NCBI GenBank assembly: GCA_030247885.1
Contig: JAPDRO010000016.1
Span: 620,001 to 684,000, forward strand
Direction: 5' to 3'
Origin: Taxawa tesnikishii (nom. ined.)
Taxonomy: Eukaryota > Ascomycota > Dothideomycetes > Dothideales
DNA length: 64,000 bases
Made by a program: the position numbers and the translations under genes. Position 1 is the first letter of the stretch. Each line of letters starts with the position of its first letter. The notes beneath the pieces are model-generated. The model was not told the origin of the DNA. It was given only the letters and a program-made list of their open reading frames with translations, and made no database searches. Shown here piece by piece: positions 22,127 to 34,001 of this stretch.

Positions 22127-23342
22127 TCATAGCTCTTCGTCGCCATCCACGGCCATACCATCTGCGCCGTCTGCGCCGTTGGCCTGGAGGTGTGCTGAAG
22201 GCACGGATGCCTCCTTGTCGATCATCTGTCGCGACACGGAAACAATGTTGTCTTCGATGAGCTCCATACCGACAGTCTCGATATCTTGAAGTTGCTCGTT
22301 AGCTTGCCGTCAACTGCAACAGGTCGAGGAAGGAAGACTCACGTTTCTTGGGATCCACCTTTCCGACATATCTCGTCCGCAGCTGCTCTTTGCTGAGCTC
22401 CGTCTCCTCCTTGACGCGCTTCTCGTAGCCGTCTGCCAGGCTGACGAGCCGCTTCAGCTTCTCCAAGTTCCGCTCGCCCTCGTTCTTGAAGTCGGCCATT
22501 GTCAGGGCCTCGGTCCACACGCTCTTGTGCAGATTCATCAGCATGCCCTCCTCGCCGCCAACACCGCCAGCTGCTACGCCCCCACCCACTCCTCCTTGTA
22601 TCGCACCGCCGCTGCCACCTCCGCGGCCCTTCAGGTACCCGACTGCAATAGAATAATAGTGTCGGTTCAGGCCGTGGATCAGTGCTTGGATGGATGGTTT
22701 GTTGAGGTGTCCGACGTTCGAGGTCGTCTGACGAGGTTCTTGGCCAAGCATGAGGGTTTGCGGGTTAATGAGGCGGAAGGCATCGATGACGACCTTGCCC
22801 TTGACGGACTGAATGGGGTCGATGACGACGGCGACGGCGCGCGGTGTCAGCTGTTCGAATGACTGCTGGGTGTTGATGTCCACGCTAGAGAGCCAACAGC
22901 CGAATCCTGGGTGAGAGTGGTACCAGCCTACTACCGTCTCCGGTCTACAGGCAAGGTGTCAGTACACGGCCTCTCTCTACACTCTTGGCTCTGTAGATAG
23001 GGCCGACGCAGCCACTCACCGTCCAGTTTGCCGAAGCATCTCCATCATCTTGGTCTGAAAAACGGGGTCCACGGCCTCAACACTGACACCAGTACCGCTC
23101 TGGGGCATGGCAAAAACATCAACCACACGAACTGTGTATTCATCGACGAATTCTCCCAGCATCAGGCCCATGACTTCCATAGGCACACCAGCCCGACCGT
23201 GGCGCAGCATCTTCAACAGGGCGAGAGAGGAGATGTAGACGGTTTCGGAGTTGTCGATGATGTTGGTGTCTTGGGAGGGTCCTGCTTGGGCTCCGCCGCC
23301 CATGCCTTGGGCGGCTGCGAGCATGCGACTGAAGCGGTCCAT
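22127..23342 (-). CDS. RPN11: 26S proteasome regulatory subunit Rpn11 (JAMM deubiquitinase)
   Basis: Three exons: complement(23020..23342, 22343..22944, 22127..22284); 360 aa. Rpn11 is the zinc metalloprotease of the proteasome lid that removes ubiquitin chains from substrates entering the core. The JAMM motif is complete: catalytic Glu in [13 protein letters not shown] and [14 protein letters not shown] with the zinc ligands near H117, H119 and D130 (same spacing as the yeast enzyme). Intron 1 separates QTGR from PETVVGWY. The C-terminal half has [26 protein letters not shown] and the MPN-family helices. A Gly-rich insert ([17 protein letters not shown], about residues 213-229) is longer than I would expect. 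The last exon is rich in Ala/Gly/Asp and ends DGDEEL. Frame intact. Confidence 0.98.
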
Positions 23343-23929
23343 AGCGTGTTCAGAGAAGAAGGGATTCGGGGGCTGTTGATAGCTCTAGCTGAGCGGCGAG
23401 CTGTGTATGTTGAATCCTGGTGGAGGCGGAGATGGGAGAAATTGAAGATGGAAAGGTGAAGGGTGAAGGGTGATGGGCGTGGCAGTGTAGATGTGTGTTG
23501 GTATGGGTTGCTGAAGGCGTTTCGTTTCACTGATTGTCCGGACGCGCATCGAAGCTCCCGGATGACGAGCAGCAATGTAGCTGCTTACCCTTCGCTTGCA
23601 GAATCCAGGCGAAGCCCTCAATGTTATTGCAAGCGAGGGCGCTCCCGGTCGCCGACCCCAGAAAGTCGGCCGGCAAGCTCCATTTATCTGGATATCAATT
23701 GGCGGCCATCTCTCACTCTCACTTGACCCGCTTCACTCTGCCCGCGCTGCCTGGACCAGACCTTGAGGCTGTCCCCTCTCACTTCCTCGCAGGCCTGCTT
23801 CATCCCACGACGTTTCCACATCTACGATTCAATCAACCCTTCACACACAGATCGAGGAGCCATTTCCAGCAACTAGCTACGCAGACAGGAGCAAGCAACT
23901 ACTGAGCGCTCGCGTGTCCGGCCGCTGCA
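23343..23929. promoter_or_regulatory. Divergent promoter region, RPN11 / RPD3
   Basis: 587 bp between divergent starts of two housekeeping genes. I looked for a PACE-like proteasome element (GGTGGCAAA) by eye and did not find one. No other site is named. Confidence 0.5.
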
Positions 23930-26215
23930 ATGGCCACCCATTCCATCTATCCTCCCGTCGACGATGTTCACGCGAACACCGCCGCACAACCGAAGAAAGT
24001 CGCCTACTTCTACGACTCAGATGTCGGAAACTACGCCTACAATGCTGGACACCCCATGAAACCCCACCGCATACGAATGGCCCACAGCTTGATCATGAAC
24101 TATGGCCTATACAAGAAGATGGAGATCTACGTAAGTCACTCACCGCTACCTAGGGGCTGCGCCAAAAGGGGAGGGAATTGTACAGGACGGATCAGGCGCG
24201 TCGCGGGGGCCTCAGTCGAGAAGATTACTCAATCTTGACACCTGTAGGCTCGTGGGAAGTAGGAACGACAACTCGCTGACATGTGCCACAGCGCGCAAAG
24301 CCGGCCTCCAAGTACGAGATGACACAGTTTCACACGGACGAGTATGTCGACTTCCTGCAAAAGGTGACTCCAGACAACATGGACAACTATGCGAAAGAGC
24401 AGGGCAAGTACAACGTCGGAGACGACTGCCCAGTGTTTGACGGTCTGTTCGAGTTCTGCGGAATCAGCGCCGGTGGCAGCATGGAGGGAGCTGCGCGCTT
24501 GAACAGGGGAAGTGCGATGTTGCGGTGAACTGGGCTGGTGGTCTTCACCACGCGAAGAAGAGCGAGGCTTCAGGCTTCTGCTACATCAACGGTACGTGCG
24601 CCATCCCCAACAAGAGCAACTTCTCGGAGCTGACGATGAGGTTACAGACATTGTCCTCGGGATTATCGAACTACTCCGCTTCAAGCAGCGCGTCCTTTAC
24701 ATCGACATTGACGTGCACCATGGTGATGGTGTCGAGGAGGCTTTCTATGCGACAGACCGGGTCATGACCGTTTCCTTCCACAAGTACGGCGAGTACTTCC
24801 CTGGTACGGGCGAGCTCCGCGACATCGGTGTTGGTGCGGGCAAGAACTACGCGGTCAACTTCCCATTGCGCGACGGTATCGACGACGCAGCGTACAAGGG
24901 CATCTTCGAGGCAGTCATCGGCAAAGTCATGGAGTTCTATCGTCCAGAAGCCGTGGTGTTACAGTGCGGTGGCGACAGTCTGAGCGGCGATCGACTGGGC
25001 TGCTTCAACCTGAGTATGAGAGGCCACGCCAACTGCGTCAAGTTTGTTAAGAGCTTCAACCTTCCAACGCTGGTGCTTGGTGGCGGCGGATACACTATGC
25101 GCAACGTCGCGCGGACGTGGGCCTACGAGACTGGCCAGCTCGTGGGACAGGAGATGGGCCCGGAGCTGCCATACACTGACTACTACGAGGTGCGTTCGCA
25201 AACTTACATTACCGTAGAATCTTTAGCTGACACCAGGTAGTATTACTCGCCTGACTTTGAGCTCGACGTCCGGCCATCAAACATGGACAACGCCAACTCA
25301 CCGGAATATCTCGAGAAGATCAAACTACAAGTCTTCGACAACCTCGCGCGCACCGCTCACGCACCATCCGTACAAATGATGGATGTACCCCGCACTCCGC
25401 TATTTCCAAACGACAACCCGGACGACCCGGACAACGAAGGCAATCCCGAAGACCTGGACGAGCGTGAGGCGCGCCTGGATGACGAAGACGAGGACATGAA
25501 CAAGGACACGCGGTACACGGAGCGCAAATGGGACAAGCGCGTCGAACACGAAGGCGAGCTCAGCGATTCAGAAGACGAGGACCAGAACGAGCGCAACGGC
25601 GTCAAGCGGCAGCCCAACGGCGAGCGCCGCCGTCCCCGAATCACGGACCACCGCAACCCGTACGCACCGGACGAAGAAGACGGCATCAACTCCGGTGTCG
25701 CCACGCCACTGGAATCGGGCGACGACATGGCCCTGGATGGAGCGAGGATTTCAAGCCAGGCCGTCACGTCCGCGAACGCAGCCGTGGCCGAGGCCCTGCT
25801 CGCGGCCAAGGCGTCCGATGACGCTCCCGCACCTGGTCCCGCGCAGCCAACGCCCGGCGAGGAGGTCGCGAGCAACCGCTCCAGGCGCGCCAGCCCGGTC
25901 CCGGCCCCGGACGTCGACATGGCAGAGGGCGGAGCCGGCGCCGCTGCTCCAGCTCCAGCTCCGCCTCCGAACGCGCCTAACGCGGCCGCCATGGGCGGAC
26001 AGGGTCCGATCGCCACACCGCCCGACAGCCCGCCCGTGGCTCCTGCTGCTGCAGCGGCGGGAGCGTCGGAAGACGTGGTTATGGGAGAGGGCGAGGAGGC
26101 GGCCGAGGCTCCCGAGACCGCAATCGCGAGGGAAGAAGGTGCTGCGGAGAGGAACGCCCAAGACGTCGAGGCGGAGAAGCGGAGAGAGGGCGATGCGCCC
26201 CAAGGCGTCATTTGA
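23930..26215 (+). CDS. RPD3: Class I histone deacetylase (Rpd3/HDAC1 type)
   Basis: Four exons: 23930..24130, 24292..24591, 24648..25189, 25241..26215. Zinc-dependent deacetylase of the Sin3 complexes. The catalytic domain is nearly identical to yeast Rpd3: [39 protein letters not shown] (catalytic His pair), [33 protein letters not shown] (metal Asp), [25 protein letters not shown]. Intron 2 recreates YIND/IVLG. At 24503-24506 a GGGG run breaks the frame between AARLNRG and KCDVAVNW; one more G restores it, so I treat it as a lost base. After the domain (about residue 400) there is an unusually long, disordered tail of some 280 residues, first acidic and basic mixed, then Pro/Ala-rich. Intron 4 ends at GTAG just after a CAG, the downstream AG being needed to give YYSPDFEL. 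Confidence 0.98.
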
Positions 26216-27125
26216 AAGCGGGCTGAAAAAAAGAAATGGAAACGTTCACTCCCATGCCACGACCCAAAAAGCCATTGTCGGGTAAATTGGAAACCGCGAG
26301 TAGAAAGCAAAAGTCTCCGGAGCGGTGCGACAAAAGGGGAGAAAGTGATTCAGGGAGAGAAAGAGAGAGAGAGAGAGAGAGGATTTTATTTTTATTTTTT
26401 ATTTTTCGATGATACCACGTGCCAAGACAGGAAAGACAAAAAGGCCTATATCCTTCATATTTTCCCGGCGTTCTCTGGCGGCATGTTGAACGGTAACTTG
26501 CATCACGGGGCAACGAGGGAAGAAAAAAAGGTTCTGGTTCGTATGATGGCGGCCGGTTGTGTCACCGCGATGGCGTTTTTTTCCTTTCCGCCTTTCTTTC
26601 CCTCTTATGGTTCATCATTGCCTTCGTAGGGCCCCGAGGAGGGAATGGAGCGGTTTGCTAGATGGGTAGACACTTTTGCCGTTTGAATCCATACCTTTTT
26701 TTTCCTCATCCGCAGTTTTTTCTTGAGTGGCTGTTTTCTCGAGTCCCGGTCCGCAATTCCGGACGTCGGAGGTGTACGGGGGTTGTAGTCGAGTGAGTAG
26801 AAGGGACGAAGGTAAGCGATCGACGGCAAGTGAAACGAGGCATGCGAATGAATACGTTTGCGGTATCCGGTAGGTAGGGCAGGAAAAAGTGTGGGGTGGT
26901 GATTCAAGTGTAGGTTTTCCATTTCGATTCAGGCCGCTATGCAATGCAAATGTAATGCAACGCTCGTACAAACGCTAACCGTGCAAAAAGATCCCATATA
27001 GCCAAAAAGGGAACGGCCGCACGGGGCATTATTCCAAAAGTAATAAGGAAAGAGAGTTATATGGACAGGAAGAAAGAATAAGCACGTGATCGCCATAAAC
27101 ATCAAGCGGCTTAGTGGCGCCAAAA
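26216..27125. other. Intergenic between convergent genes, with a GA microsatellite
   Basis: 3' flanks of RPD3 (+) and the Crh gene (-). Contains a (GA)n tract at 26355-26381 followed by a T-rich tract. No gene supported. Confidence 0.55.
26355..26381. repeat. (GA)n microsatellite
   Basis: Dinucleotide run of about thirteen units with one interrupting A, directly followed by a T-rich segment. Confidence 0.85.
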
Positions 27126-28564
27126 TCACAGCATCATGGCGGCGGTGAAGAATCCGAGGAGCGCCACCAGGCTGCCCGCTGCAACTCTTGCGCCTGCGCT
27201 TGTGCCGTCGCTCGGGCTTCCCTGAGAGAACGAATTGCTGCCGCCGGAGCTGCTGCCGGAAGAGCTGTCGGAGGTTGCGGAACTTCCGGAGGCTGAGCTG
27301 ACGGCGTTTGCCTGCTGGTTCGAAGACGCCGAATCGTCGCTGTGGCCACCAACGCCACTCACACCAGGAACGGTCTCGGGCATAACCGACGTGCTTGCTG
27401 CGGCGGAGGCACTGGCGGTCTTGGTGCCGGACGCCTTCGCAGTGGAGGACGACTTGGCGTTGGGGTCGTAAGAGGGATTGTCTCCGCTTGCGTAAAAGAC
27501 GAGAGGATGGTGTTGTCATTGGTGATGGCGACAGTGTCGTTGGTGCCGTAAGTGGTCGTGTACTTGTAGGACTTGGAGCCTTGGTTCTTGTAGCCTGCTG
27601 GAGGGTCGTAGCAGTCGACGCTAACGTCATTGACCATGGCGTAGTAGTAGCCATTGGTCATGTACGGGCTGTTCCAGTCGACCAAGCCGCCGGCCCAGTC
27701 AATGGTACCCTGCCCGTTCTTCGCGAGACCTGCGGGCCACAAACTGAGCTGGATCCTTGCCGGGGTCTGGGGGAAGTGGTATTGTCCGCTTGTGGAGTTG
27801 TAGGTCTCGTTACGAAACTTGGTGCGCTGGACCTGGCCGTCGATGGACCATGCAATGTAGTCTGGTTGCCAGTCGAACGTGTAGGTGTGCGTGTTGGTGA
27901 CCGTGTTGGAGACGGTCAAATTCTTCTCGTTGTCGTCTACAAAATATGTAAGCACATGCGCACAAGTAAACCGCGAGCCAAGCTAAAAAAACTGACAATC
28001 TGTAATTCCCTGGAAATAGTAGTTGCTCTGGGCATGTTCCAGATCGACACCAACAAATTCGAAATCGATTTCGTCCTTTACGTCACTCATCATGATAAAG
28101 GCCGTAACAACGCCAGCACCTTGACTTGTGGTCATTGTCGCACTGATCTTGCCGTACCATACGTAGTGTGTGCTGCTCAAGAGCGTTCCCACGGTGTCGG
28201 GGGCCATGGTGAGGAGGATTGCATTGTTTTGGTAGGCAACTGGGATACCGGAACTGACCCAATTGGCCTTGGAGGAATCGCCGAGGTACTCAGTGTTGGC
28301 AGCTACGTCGTCTAAGCTGTTCATCTTGAAATCTCCGGATTTACACACGGGTGCAGGCATGCAGGAGTCCAGAGTGTGAGAGTATTCGGGATCGCAGCCG
28401 CCGAGACAGTAGGCTCCTGTACCACACTGACCGTACTGCGAGCAGCATGGCGCGCTCGCAGGACATGGGTTTCCTGCTCCACATGTGGGAATGCTGCTGT
28501 CCGCAAGAACCAGGCTGCTCGCCAGACCGAGGGCGACAGCGGCAGCGCGCAGATTGTGCAACAT
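27126..28564 (-). CDS. CRH1: Crh-type GH16 chitin-glucan transglycosylase with CBM18
   Basis: Exons complement(27997..28564, 27126..27936). Crh enzymes link chitin to beta-glucan in the fungal wall. Order of parts: signal peptide residues 1-21; a chitin-binding hevein-like CBM18 (CGAGNPCPASAPCCSQYGQC, then CLGGC and C) about residues 27-68; GH16 domain with the catalytic motif DEIDFEF; Asn-rich sites; a Ser/Gly/Ala-rich stalk; and a C-terminal hydrophobic tail (VAAGSLVALLGFFTAAMML) after small residues, i.e. a GPI-anchor signal. The intron uses GTCAGT and joins GITD to YDDNEKN. At 27494-27497 (T run on the coding strand) one missing T breaks the frame between ILSSF and ASGDNPSYDPNAKSS; adding it makes a continuous protein. 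Symbol is by family, paralogue not resolved. Confidence 0.95.
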
Positions 28565-28710
28565 TGTAGTTGCGTGTGTTCGCGGTACGATCTTGTTCGG
28601 GTAGTACGTAGCAAATGTATTATCCTGCTCTAAGCTCTTGAAGGTTGTGTGTCCAGTCGAAATCTAGTGGGTGTTGTTGATGTGTAAAGAGCGCGTGCAG
28701 ACAAGGGATG

Positions 28711-28755
28711 GCAAAGGCGAAGGCAAAGGCGAAGGCGAATGCGAATGCAAATGCG
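28711..28755. repeat. Imperfect hexanucleotide repeat (AAGGCR/AATGCR)
   Basis: GGCAAAGGCGAAGGC-type units repeated about seven times about 150 bp upstream of the Crh start codon; likely in its promoter or leader. Confidence 0.75.
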
Positions 28756-28875
28756 TTGGGCTGTAACGCTCTCGTGAGATTGAGCGAGTGTGGTCGAGAA
28801 GCTGAGCTGACAAAGAGAGAGAAAAGATACGGTGTAAATACCCAGGGTAATTACAAAAGCAGTCGAATATACAAA

Positions 28876-28910
28876 GAGCAAGAGCAAGATCAAGATCAAG
28901 ATCAAGATCA
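28876..28910. repeat. Hexanucleotide repeat (GATCAA)n
   Basis: About five units of AAGATC/GATCAA, preceded by AAGAGC units. About 310 bp upstream of the Crh start. Confidence 0.8.
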
Positions 28911-29575
28911 GAGGCGGCGTGCAGAAGAAACAAGATGGAAACACTGCTGGAATGAAGATGCAGGGACATTGGAACAAAGGCCCCAGGGGTCCGGTGCCGA
29001 GCTACTCGCAGGCGTGGCGAAACACACCCCATCTTTCGTATTGTGCGCGCGCCAATCCTCGGTAGTCGTTCGGATTCTTGCCCGTTTAAGCATGAAAATG
29101 ACTAATTGGTCTTTGCACTAGTCGTGTTCAACGAAGGGTTCGATCTATTTTTGGCTGAGCAACCGCTATGATACATCTCATCCGTATCATCGATATTCTG
29201 ATCATCGATATCCTGATCGTCGATAAACCTGGACGACTGGAGGACTGACCGTCATTGCTCAAAAACAGACGAAGGCGCGGGTGCTTTCATTTGTTCATGA
29301 TACGTTAGTGCTGGCCTTTTCATTCCACTGATCATGCACGAGGCTATGTAGTTTGATGAGAGTAGTCAAATCTTACTCGGAAACAACTCGCACGCTCGCC
29401 ATCCTGGATGCTTTCCAAGGCGAACTCCATGACAGAACAAGCGAGCAGAAGCCCAAACCCCTCAATGATAATCCAACCCAGACCGTTCTCGCCTTTCTCC
29501 ATAACCATTGCACCCACGCTTCCCTATATCTGCAGCTTCTCCCGGGCATGAGCCCTACACCAACGACAAACTCGA

Positions 29576-32500
29576 TCAACGATCCGGGAAACACGAATGG
29601 CACAACGCGTCAGACTGTGCAGTCCCAGGGATATGTTCGGCCGCCTGTATGATGTCGAACGTGCCGCACGGTACCATCGGGTACCCTTTTCTCTCAGCCC
29701 ACTGTCGCATCCTCTTTGGTTCCGTGGGAGCACGAGGAGATGGTGCGTCGAAGGGGTTGGTAACGAAAAGGTCACTGCTCTGTGGTCTTGTCTGGGCAGA
29801 GCCCTGGTACCCTTGTGTGCGCCAGCATTCGAGAGGACGATTTGGGTCTTTCTCGACGTATCCCGGACCACCGTAAAACCGAATCTCCTTCCCATCCCCT
29901 CCGCGCCAGCCAAACGGGCGTAGGTGTTCCCACTGAGCAGGACCTATTGTCCAGCCGCGTAGGTTTTTAGATTGCTTGGTGGGCAGAGCCGACTGCTGTG
30001 CTGGAGTAGTCGAGGCTGGATCTGAGTTTTCTTTGTCAACAGATGGCATAGGACGCCGTGCGAGGACGCTGAACGGGCCGTCACGCTGAATGGATGACAG
30101 AATATTCAGAGCACCCATCATTGAAGCCGGGCCCACCGTGGCCGGAATACGAGGAGTCAAGCCGGTAGGGTTTGAAGCAGCACCATCGACTCCCAGCCAG
30201 GGACCGATGTTGTTGCCTTCGCCCATACGGCCCAGCAATTGCTCGTCAGACCCCAGGGAAGCCCACGCTTGAAGTCCTCAGCAAGCGTAGTTGTGTTGTC
30301 CATGGTATGCTGAGGAGCGGAAGCGGGTGGAGAAGGTAGAGTAGGCGACCGCTTCGCGACGTCTGAAGGTATGCTAACCGTGGGTGTTGCTTGATTGGTT
30401 ACCTGTTGAGCTATAACATCTGAAGCGCCGGACTGCGGAGTTCTGATCGAGTCCATCATATCCCGAAATGGGAGGAACGGCGTCGTAATGCTCGGAACAA
30501 ATGAAGGCGCAGTTGCCCGAAGACCGCATGGCTTGGCAGGAGTTTTGAAATGCGGCTCAGCCGTCGTTGGAACTGCTACAGCAGCCGAAGGAGCAGAACC
30601 AACGGCAGAAAAAGGGGGCTTGGTGCATGGAGCTGAGTCCTTACGGACTTTGCCCACACTTGCAGGATCTCCGGGGAGTCTGACAGCCGCGGAGTCTTAC
30701 TCTTTGGCCGCTTACCTTTCTTAGAGGCTACGTCCGCGCGTGGAGTTGCAGACATTTCCAAAACCCCGCTTTGCTCTTCATTGTTTGCATGTATCCTAGC
30801 ATTGTCCGAAACCGTGTGTCCGCTTGACTTTGGATCCGTCGTAGATAGAGCTTCGTGGGGTGCAGAAGCGCGGGTGGAGAATGAAGGTATTTCCTCCACT
30901 GACGTCTCAACGACCTTGCGCCTGCCGGTCTTGACATCCACGGATGTCTTTCTCCAAGTCACCCTAAAGCTCGCAGAAGGGCCGCGGGGTGTGGGTGCCT
31001 GTGGTAGGGTCAAAGCGCCGTCGAACGGGAGCACATTTCGATCAATGTCTCCGATAATGGTGGTGCTCGACGCATCTGAAACCGCACGAGGTTGTTGCGA
31101 AGCGGCACTGGACAGACGACGTCGGATTGGCGCTAGCAAAGCAGAGCGTTCCGTAGTGTTGTTGTTCGTGTCTGGCGCAGCCGAAGGCTTCGACTGATCC
31201 TCATGGTCAGATGCATTTCCATCAAGAGCAGAAGGGGCAACAGGATGGCATGGGTCTTTGGCGCTGGCTGCTGAACAGCTAAGAGGTCCAGTCACCTTCG
31301 CTTCGTCTCTGCTCGGGATTCTGTCGGTGAGCTTGGGCTGGGATGTGGTGCTCTGTGGCCGTAACAATGCGCCGTTCGCTTTCTCGATTGTTGGTTTGCT
31401 CGTAGCCCCGTTGCTCTTCGTCTTTGCTCCTGTCGTGGTCTTGGCTTGGGCGCCAATATCACACATGGACCATGCCTTTTTCAAAGGAGAGATTACCACC
31501 GATTTTTCGCGTTTTGTATCCTTCCCACTGTCGCATGCTACCAGGCGGCTTCCCGGAGAGCCCATATGAACATTGGGTTTCTTGTCGTTCCTGCTGGACG
31601 AATCGACCGCGCGAAGTCTGGAAGCCGCCGTAGGTGCAGCGTAATGTAAGCCGCCCGTTGTCCTGCTGCCCTTTGCACCAACCACCTTGTCTTTAGACCT
31701 CACTTTTGTCCCTTCACAGACAAGGGTTGCCTGCTCATCGACTTTCACCGTGAGATTGCCTTTGCTGGCCATCTTGGCAATTGCTGGCGGCTTGACTGGA
31801 GGAGTATCGCGGGTGTCTCTGGTGCACTTGTCCGAACAGTCCATCCACGCTTCTGGAAGCCCCTTTCGTTTGTGGCGAACAGGGCTTCGCTGTTCAGTTG
31901 TGGTTTCTTGTGCATCCGGTTGGACCGTTCCATTGGCATGCTCCGGATCACGCAGTGCGACCTTTGACAGGTGTGCACCGCCAACAGCGCGATATCCCTT
32001 CTGGCCAGAACGCTCACAAGATTCTCCGGTTGTCAAAGTAGCACCAGCTATGAAGATTGGCGAATCGAAGGATGATGCGGAGGTGGTGCCGAACATCGGT
32101 GAGGAACACTGGATCAGATGTTCTGTGGGCTTCTCCCAGGCATCCAGACTCCTACTCGCCGGAGAATCCTTTGGTGGGACAAATGTTTCTGACAACGGAG
32201 GGATCCCGGAAGACCGGGCCGCGCGCTGAGCAGAATTGTCCGACGTGTTCTCCTTCAGCACCAAGGCATAGGAAACAGCCCCGGACTTCTTCTTTGCTAT
32301 GTGTTTGCCCGGCAAATCCTCAATCTCTCCGGAGATGTTAACCAAGATGGGTTCCAGAGCGGGAAGCTATCCGGTTGCAAGTCTAGAGAGAGATTCAGTC
32401 TCTTTGGCGGCTCGTCGTCAGGACTAGCGTTGGTGGTCAACAAAGTAGCGTGTTGCTCGTGCATTCTGCGAAGTCGTGTGGCAGCAGTGCTTGGGTTCTT

Positions 32501-33414
32501 AGAATGGCCCGGGTGCCAAAGTTTGTTTGCTCTCAAATCCTTCTTGATGACATCCACAATCTCACGTTGTCGAGTGAACTCCAAAGGCTCTCCGGTCTTC
32601 GACTGGCTTGGCTGCTCCTGCAGAGCAAGAAGTTCAGCTTCCAGAACGGCCAAGTCTTGTGACTCCGAAAGCGAGTGGGTGACGGTCGTCTTCTTAGTGG
32701 ACACGTGCTTCGCCCGAGCGGTTCCAGTGTGGCTTGCACGTTGGTGGCGTTGCGTGGCATCCGCTGCATGGGACCTGGGACGATCTTGCTCCAGCGGTGA
32801 AGCTGGCGCTCCGATCAATGTGTGAGCATAGACACGCTTGTGGTCGGCAACTGGCACAGCCCTTGTCATCTGTATCCATGAGCTTCCGTCTCCGTGTATG
32901 ACACTATGCAGTACCCTGGCAAAGACAAGGGCGGTACACTTACCGTACGTTTCTGTCCCATCACTTGTACAGGTTCGACGGTGCCGGTATTGCCGTTGAC
33001 GTAATATTGGGTAATGGGGTTGTCGGTTTGATGCGTGGTAGGGTTAAGCTGAGCAAGAGGTGTATGCTGAAGCGGATGGCTATGCTGTGGTAATGATGGT
33101 CTCGACAAAGGGTTGTTCAAGGAGACTAATTCCAGTGCAGCAGTGGTGGGTACAAGAGCAGAAGATGGATGACTCAAAGATTGTCTGACGAGAGGGTCCA
33201 GGCAGCTCGAGACGTTGTTGTTGTCGTTGCCGTGGCGGTCTGCAGTCGTACCTTCTGAAGCATCTTTTGCTGTTGGTGTCGGACCAGTAGTGGGTAGCTC
33301 TTGCCCTTCCGGGCTGGCGGTGGCGTGTATTGGAGTCGCGCGGTCACAAAAGGCGCAAAAGACAAGCTCTTGGTGTTGACACTGCGCATAGTAATGATAA
33401 CGATACCTGCACAT
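29576..33414 (-). CDS. Large unnamed fungal protein with Cys/His N-terminus
   Basis: Exons complement(32944..33414, 29576..32869), about 1,250 aa. Function unknown. The ATG at 33414 opens a short Cys/His motif (MCRYRYHYYAQCQHQELVFC, then FC) that I associate, from memory, with uncharacterised dothideomycete proteins. The middle is Ser/Thr/Pro/Lys-rich and probably disordered, with a basic SUMO-like/NLS-like patch (KKGKRPKSKTPR). A conserved-looking C-terminal block follows (GWTIGPAQWEHLRPFGWRG, DGKEIRFYGGPGY, RQWAERKGYPMVPCGTFDI, LCHSC). The single intron (74 nt) is in phase 0. Three points need one extra base each to stay in frame: about 32343-32349, 30651-30665 and 30231-30248. All three are losses, as elsewhere in the window. 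Without repair of the reading, three overlapping frames appear. A nuclear role is only a guess. Confidence 0.68.
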
Positions 33415-34001
33415 TGTTGCAAGCTCGTAATAGCAATGACACAGCAGGAGATTGCCGTCTGTGTTGACTTGTGTGAGTGCTTGTCCATATATCCAGCGAC
33501 CCGCTGCGCTGTGCGGTTGTTTACAGAGGAAAGTACAATGTTGTCCACGCGGGAAGTGACGCAAGAGCGGATGCGGAAGAGGCAAGAAGCAGAAGTTGAG
33601 GGAACTTCACCTAGGATATCGCATTCCTGCATCCGCGCCGACGGTTCCGATCCAACCGACCGAACTAGCGCCACTGCGGAATGCCGGTCTTAGGCAAAGA
33701 CTCCAGCAACATGGCCGTGATAGACGACAGGAACTCCCGCAGTACGTAGGTTTGGTTGGAGCTTCTAAAGGACAAAAATAGAGTAGAAACCAAGGTCGAG
33801 AGGTACATACCGTTTTGACGAGACCTCCCGGGCTTACAGACATGCGCTTGAAACTCACATCATACCACAACCAACGAAGACACCTACGTAGCGTTGGATA
33901 CAACAAGCCAACCAAGACATCCATTACCCGCTAATGCTGCATGCTGCATTCCATCGCCAAGCGCCTCTTCAAGCATATCTGCTTTACCAACTCAGTGCCG
34001 T
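33415..34001. other. Intergenic, upstream of the large unnamed gene
   Basis: Promoter side of the 29576-33414 gene and 3' flank of the XLF gene (both minus strand). No feature seen. Confidence 0.5.

Larger units (their letters stand above)
28565..29575. other. Upstream region of the Crh gene, repeat-containing
   Basis: Contains two short tandem repeats (see 28711-28755 and 28876-28910) and, at about 29170-29225, three imperfect copies of an ATCGATATYCTGATC-like unit. No gene supported. Confidence 0.5.

Noticed and set aside
23930-26215. RPD3 as a pseudogene
   Set aside because: One lost G in a homopolymer is the only defect; splice sites and all catalytic residues are intact, and the gene is normally indispensable.
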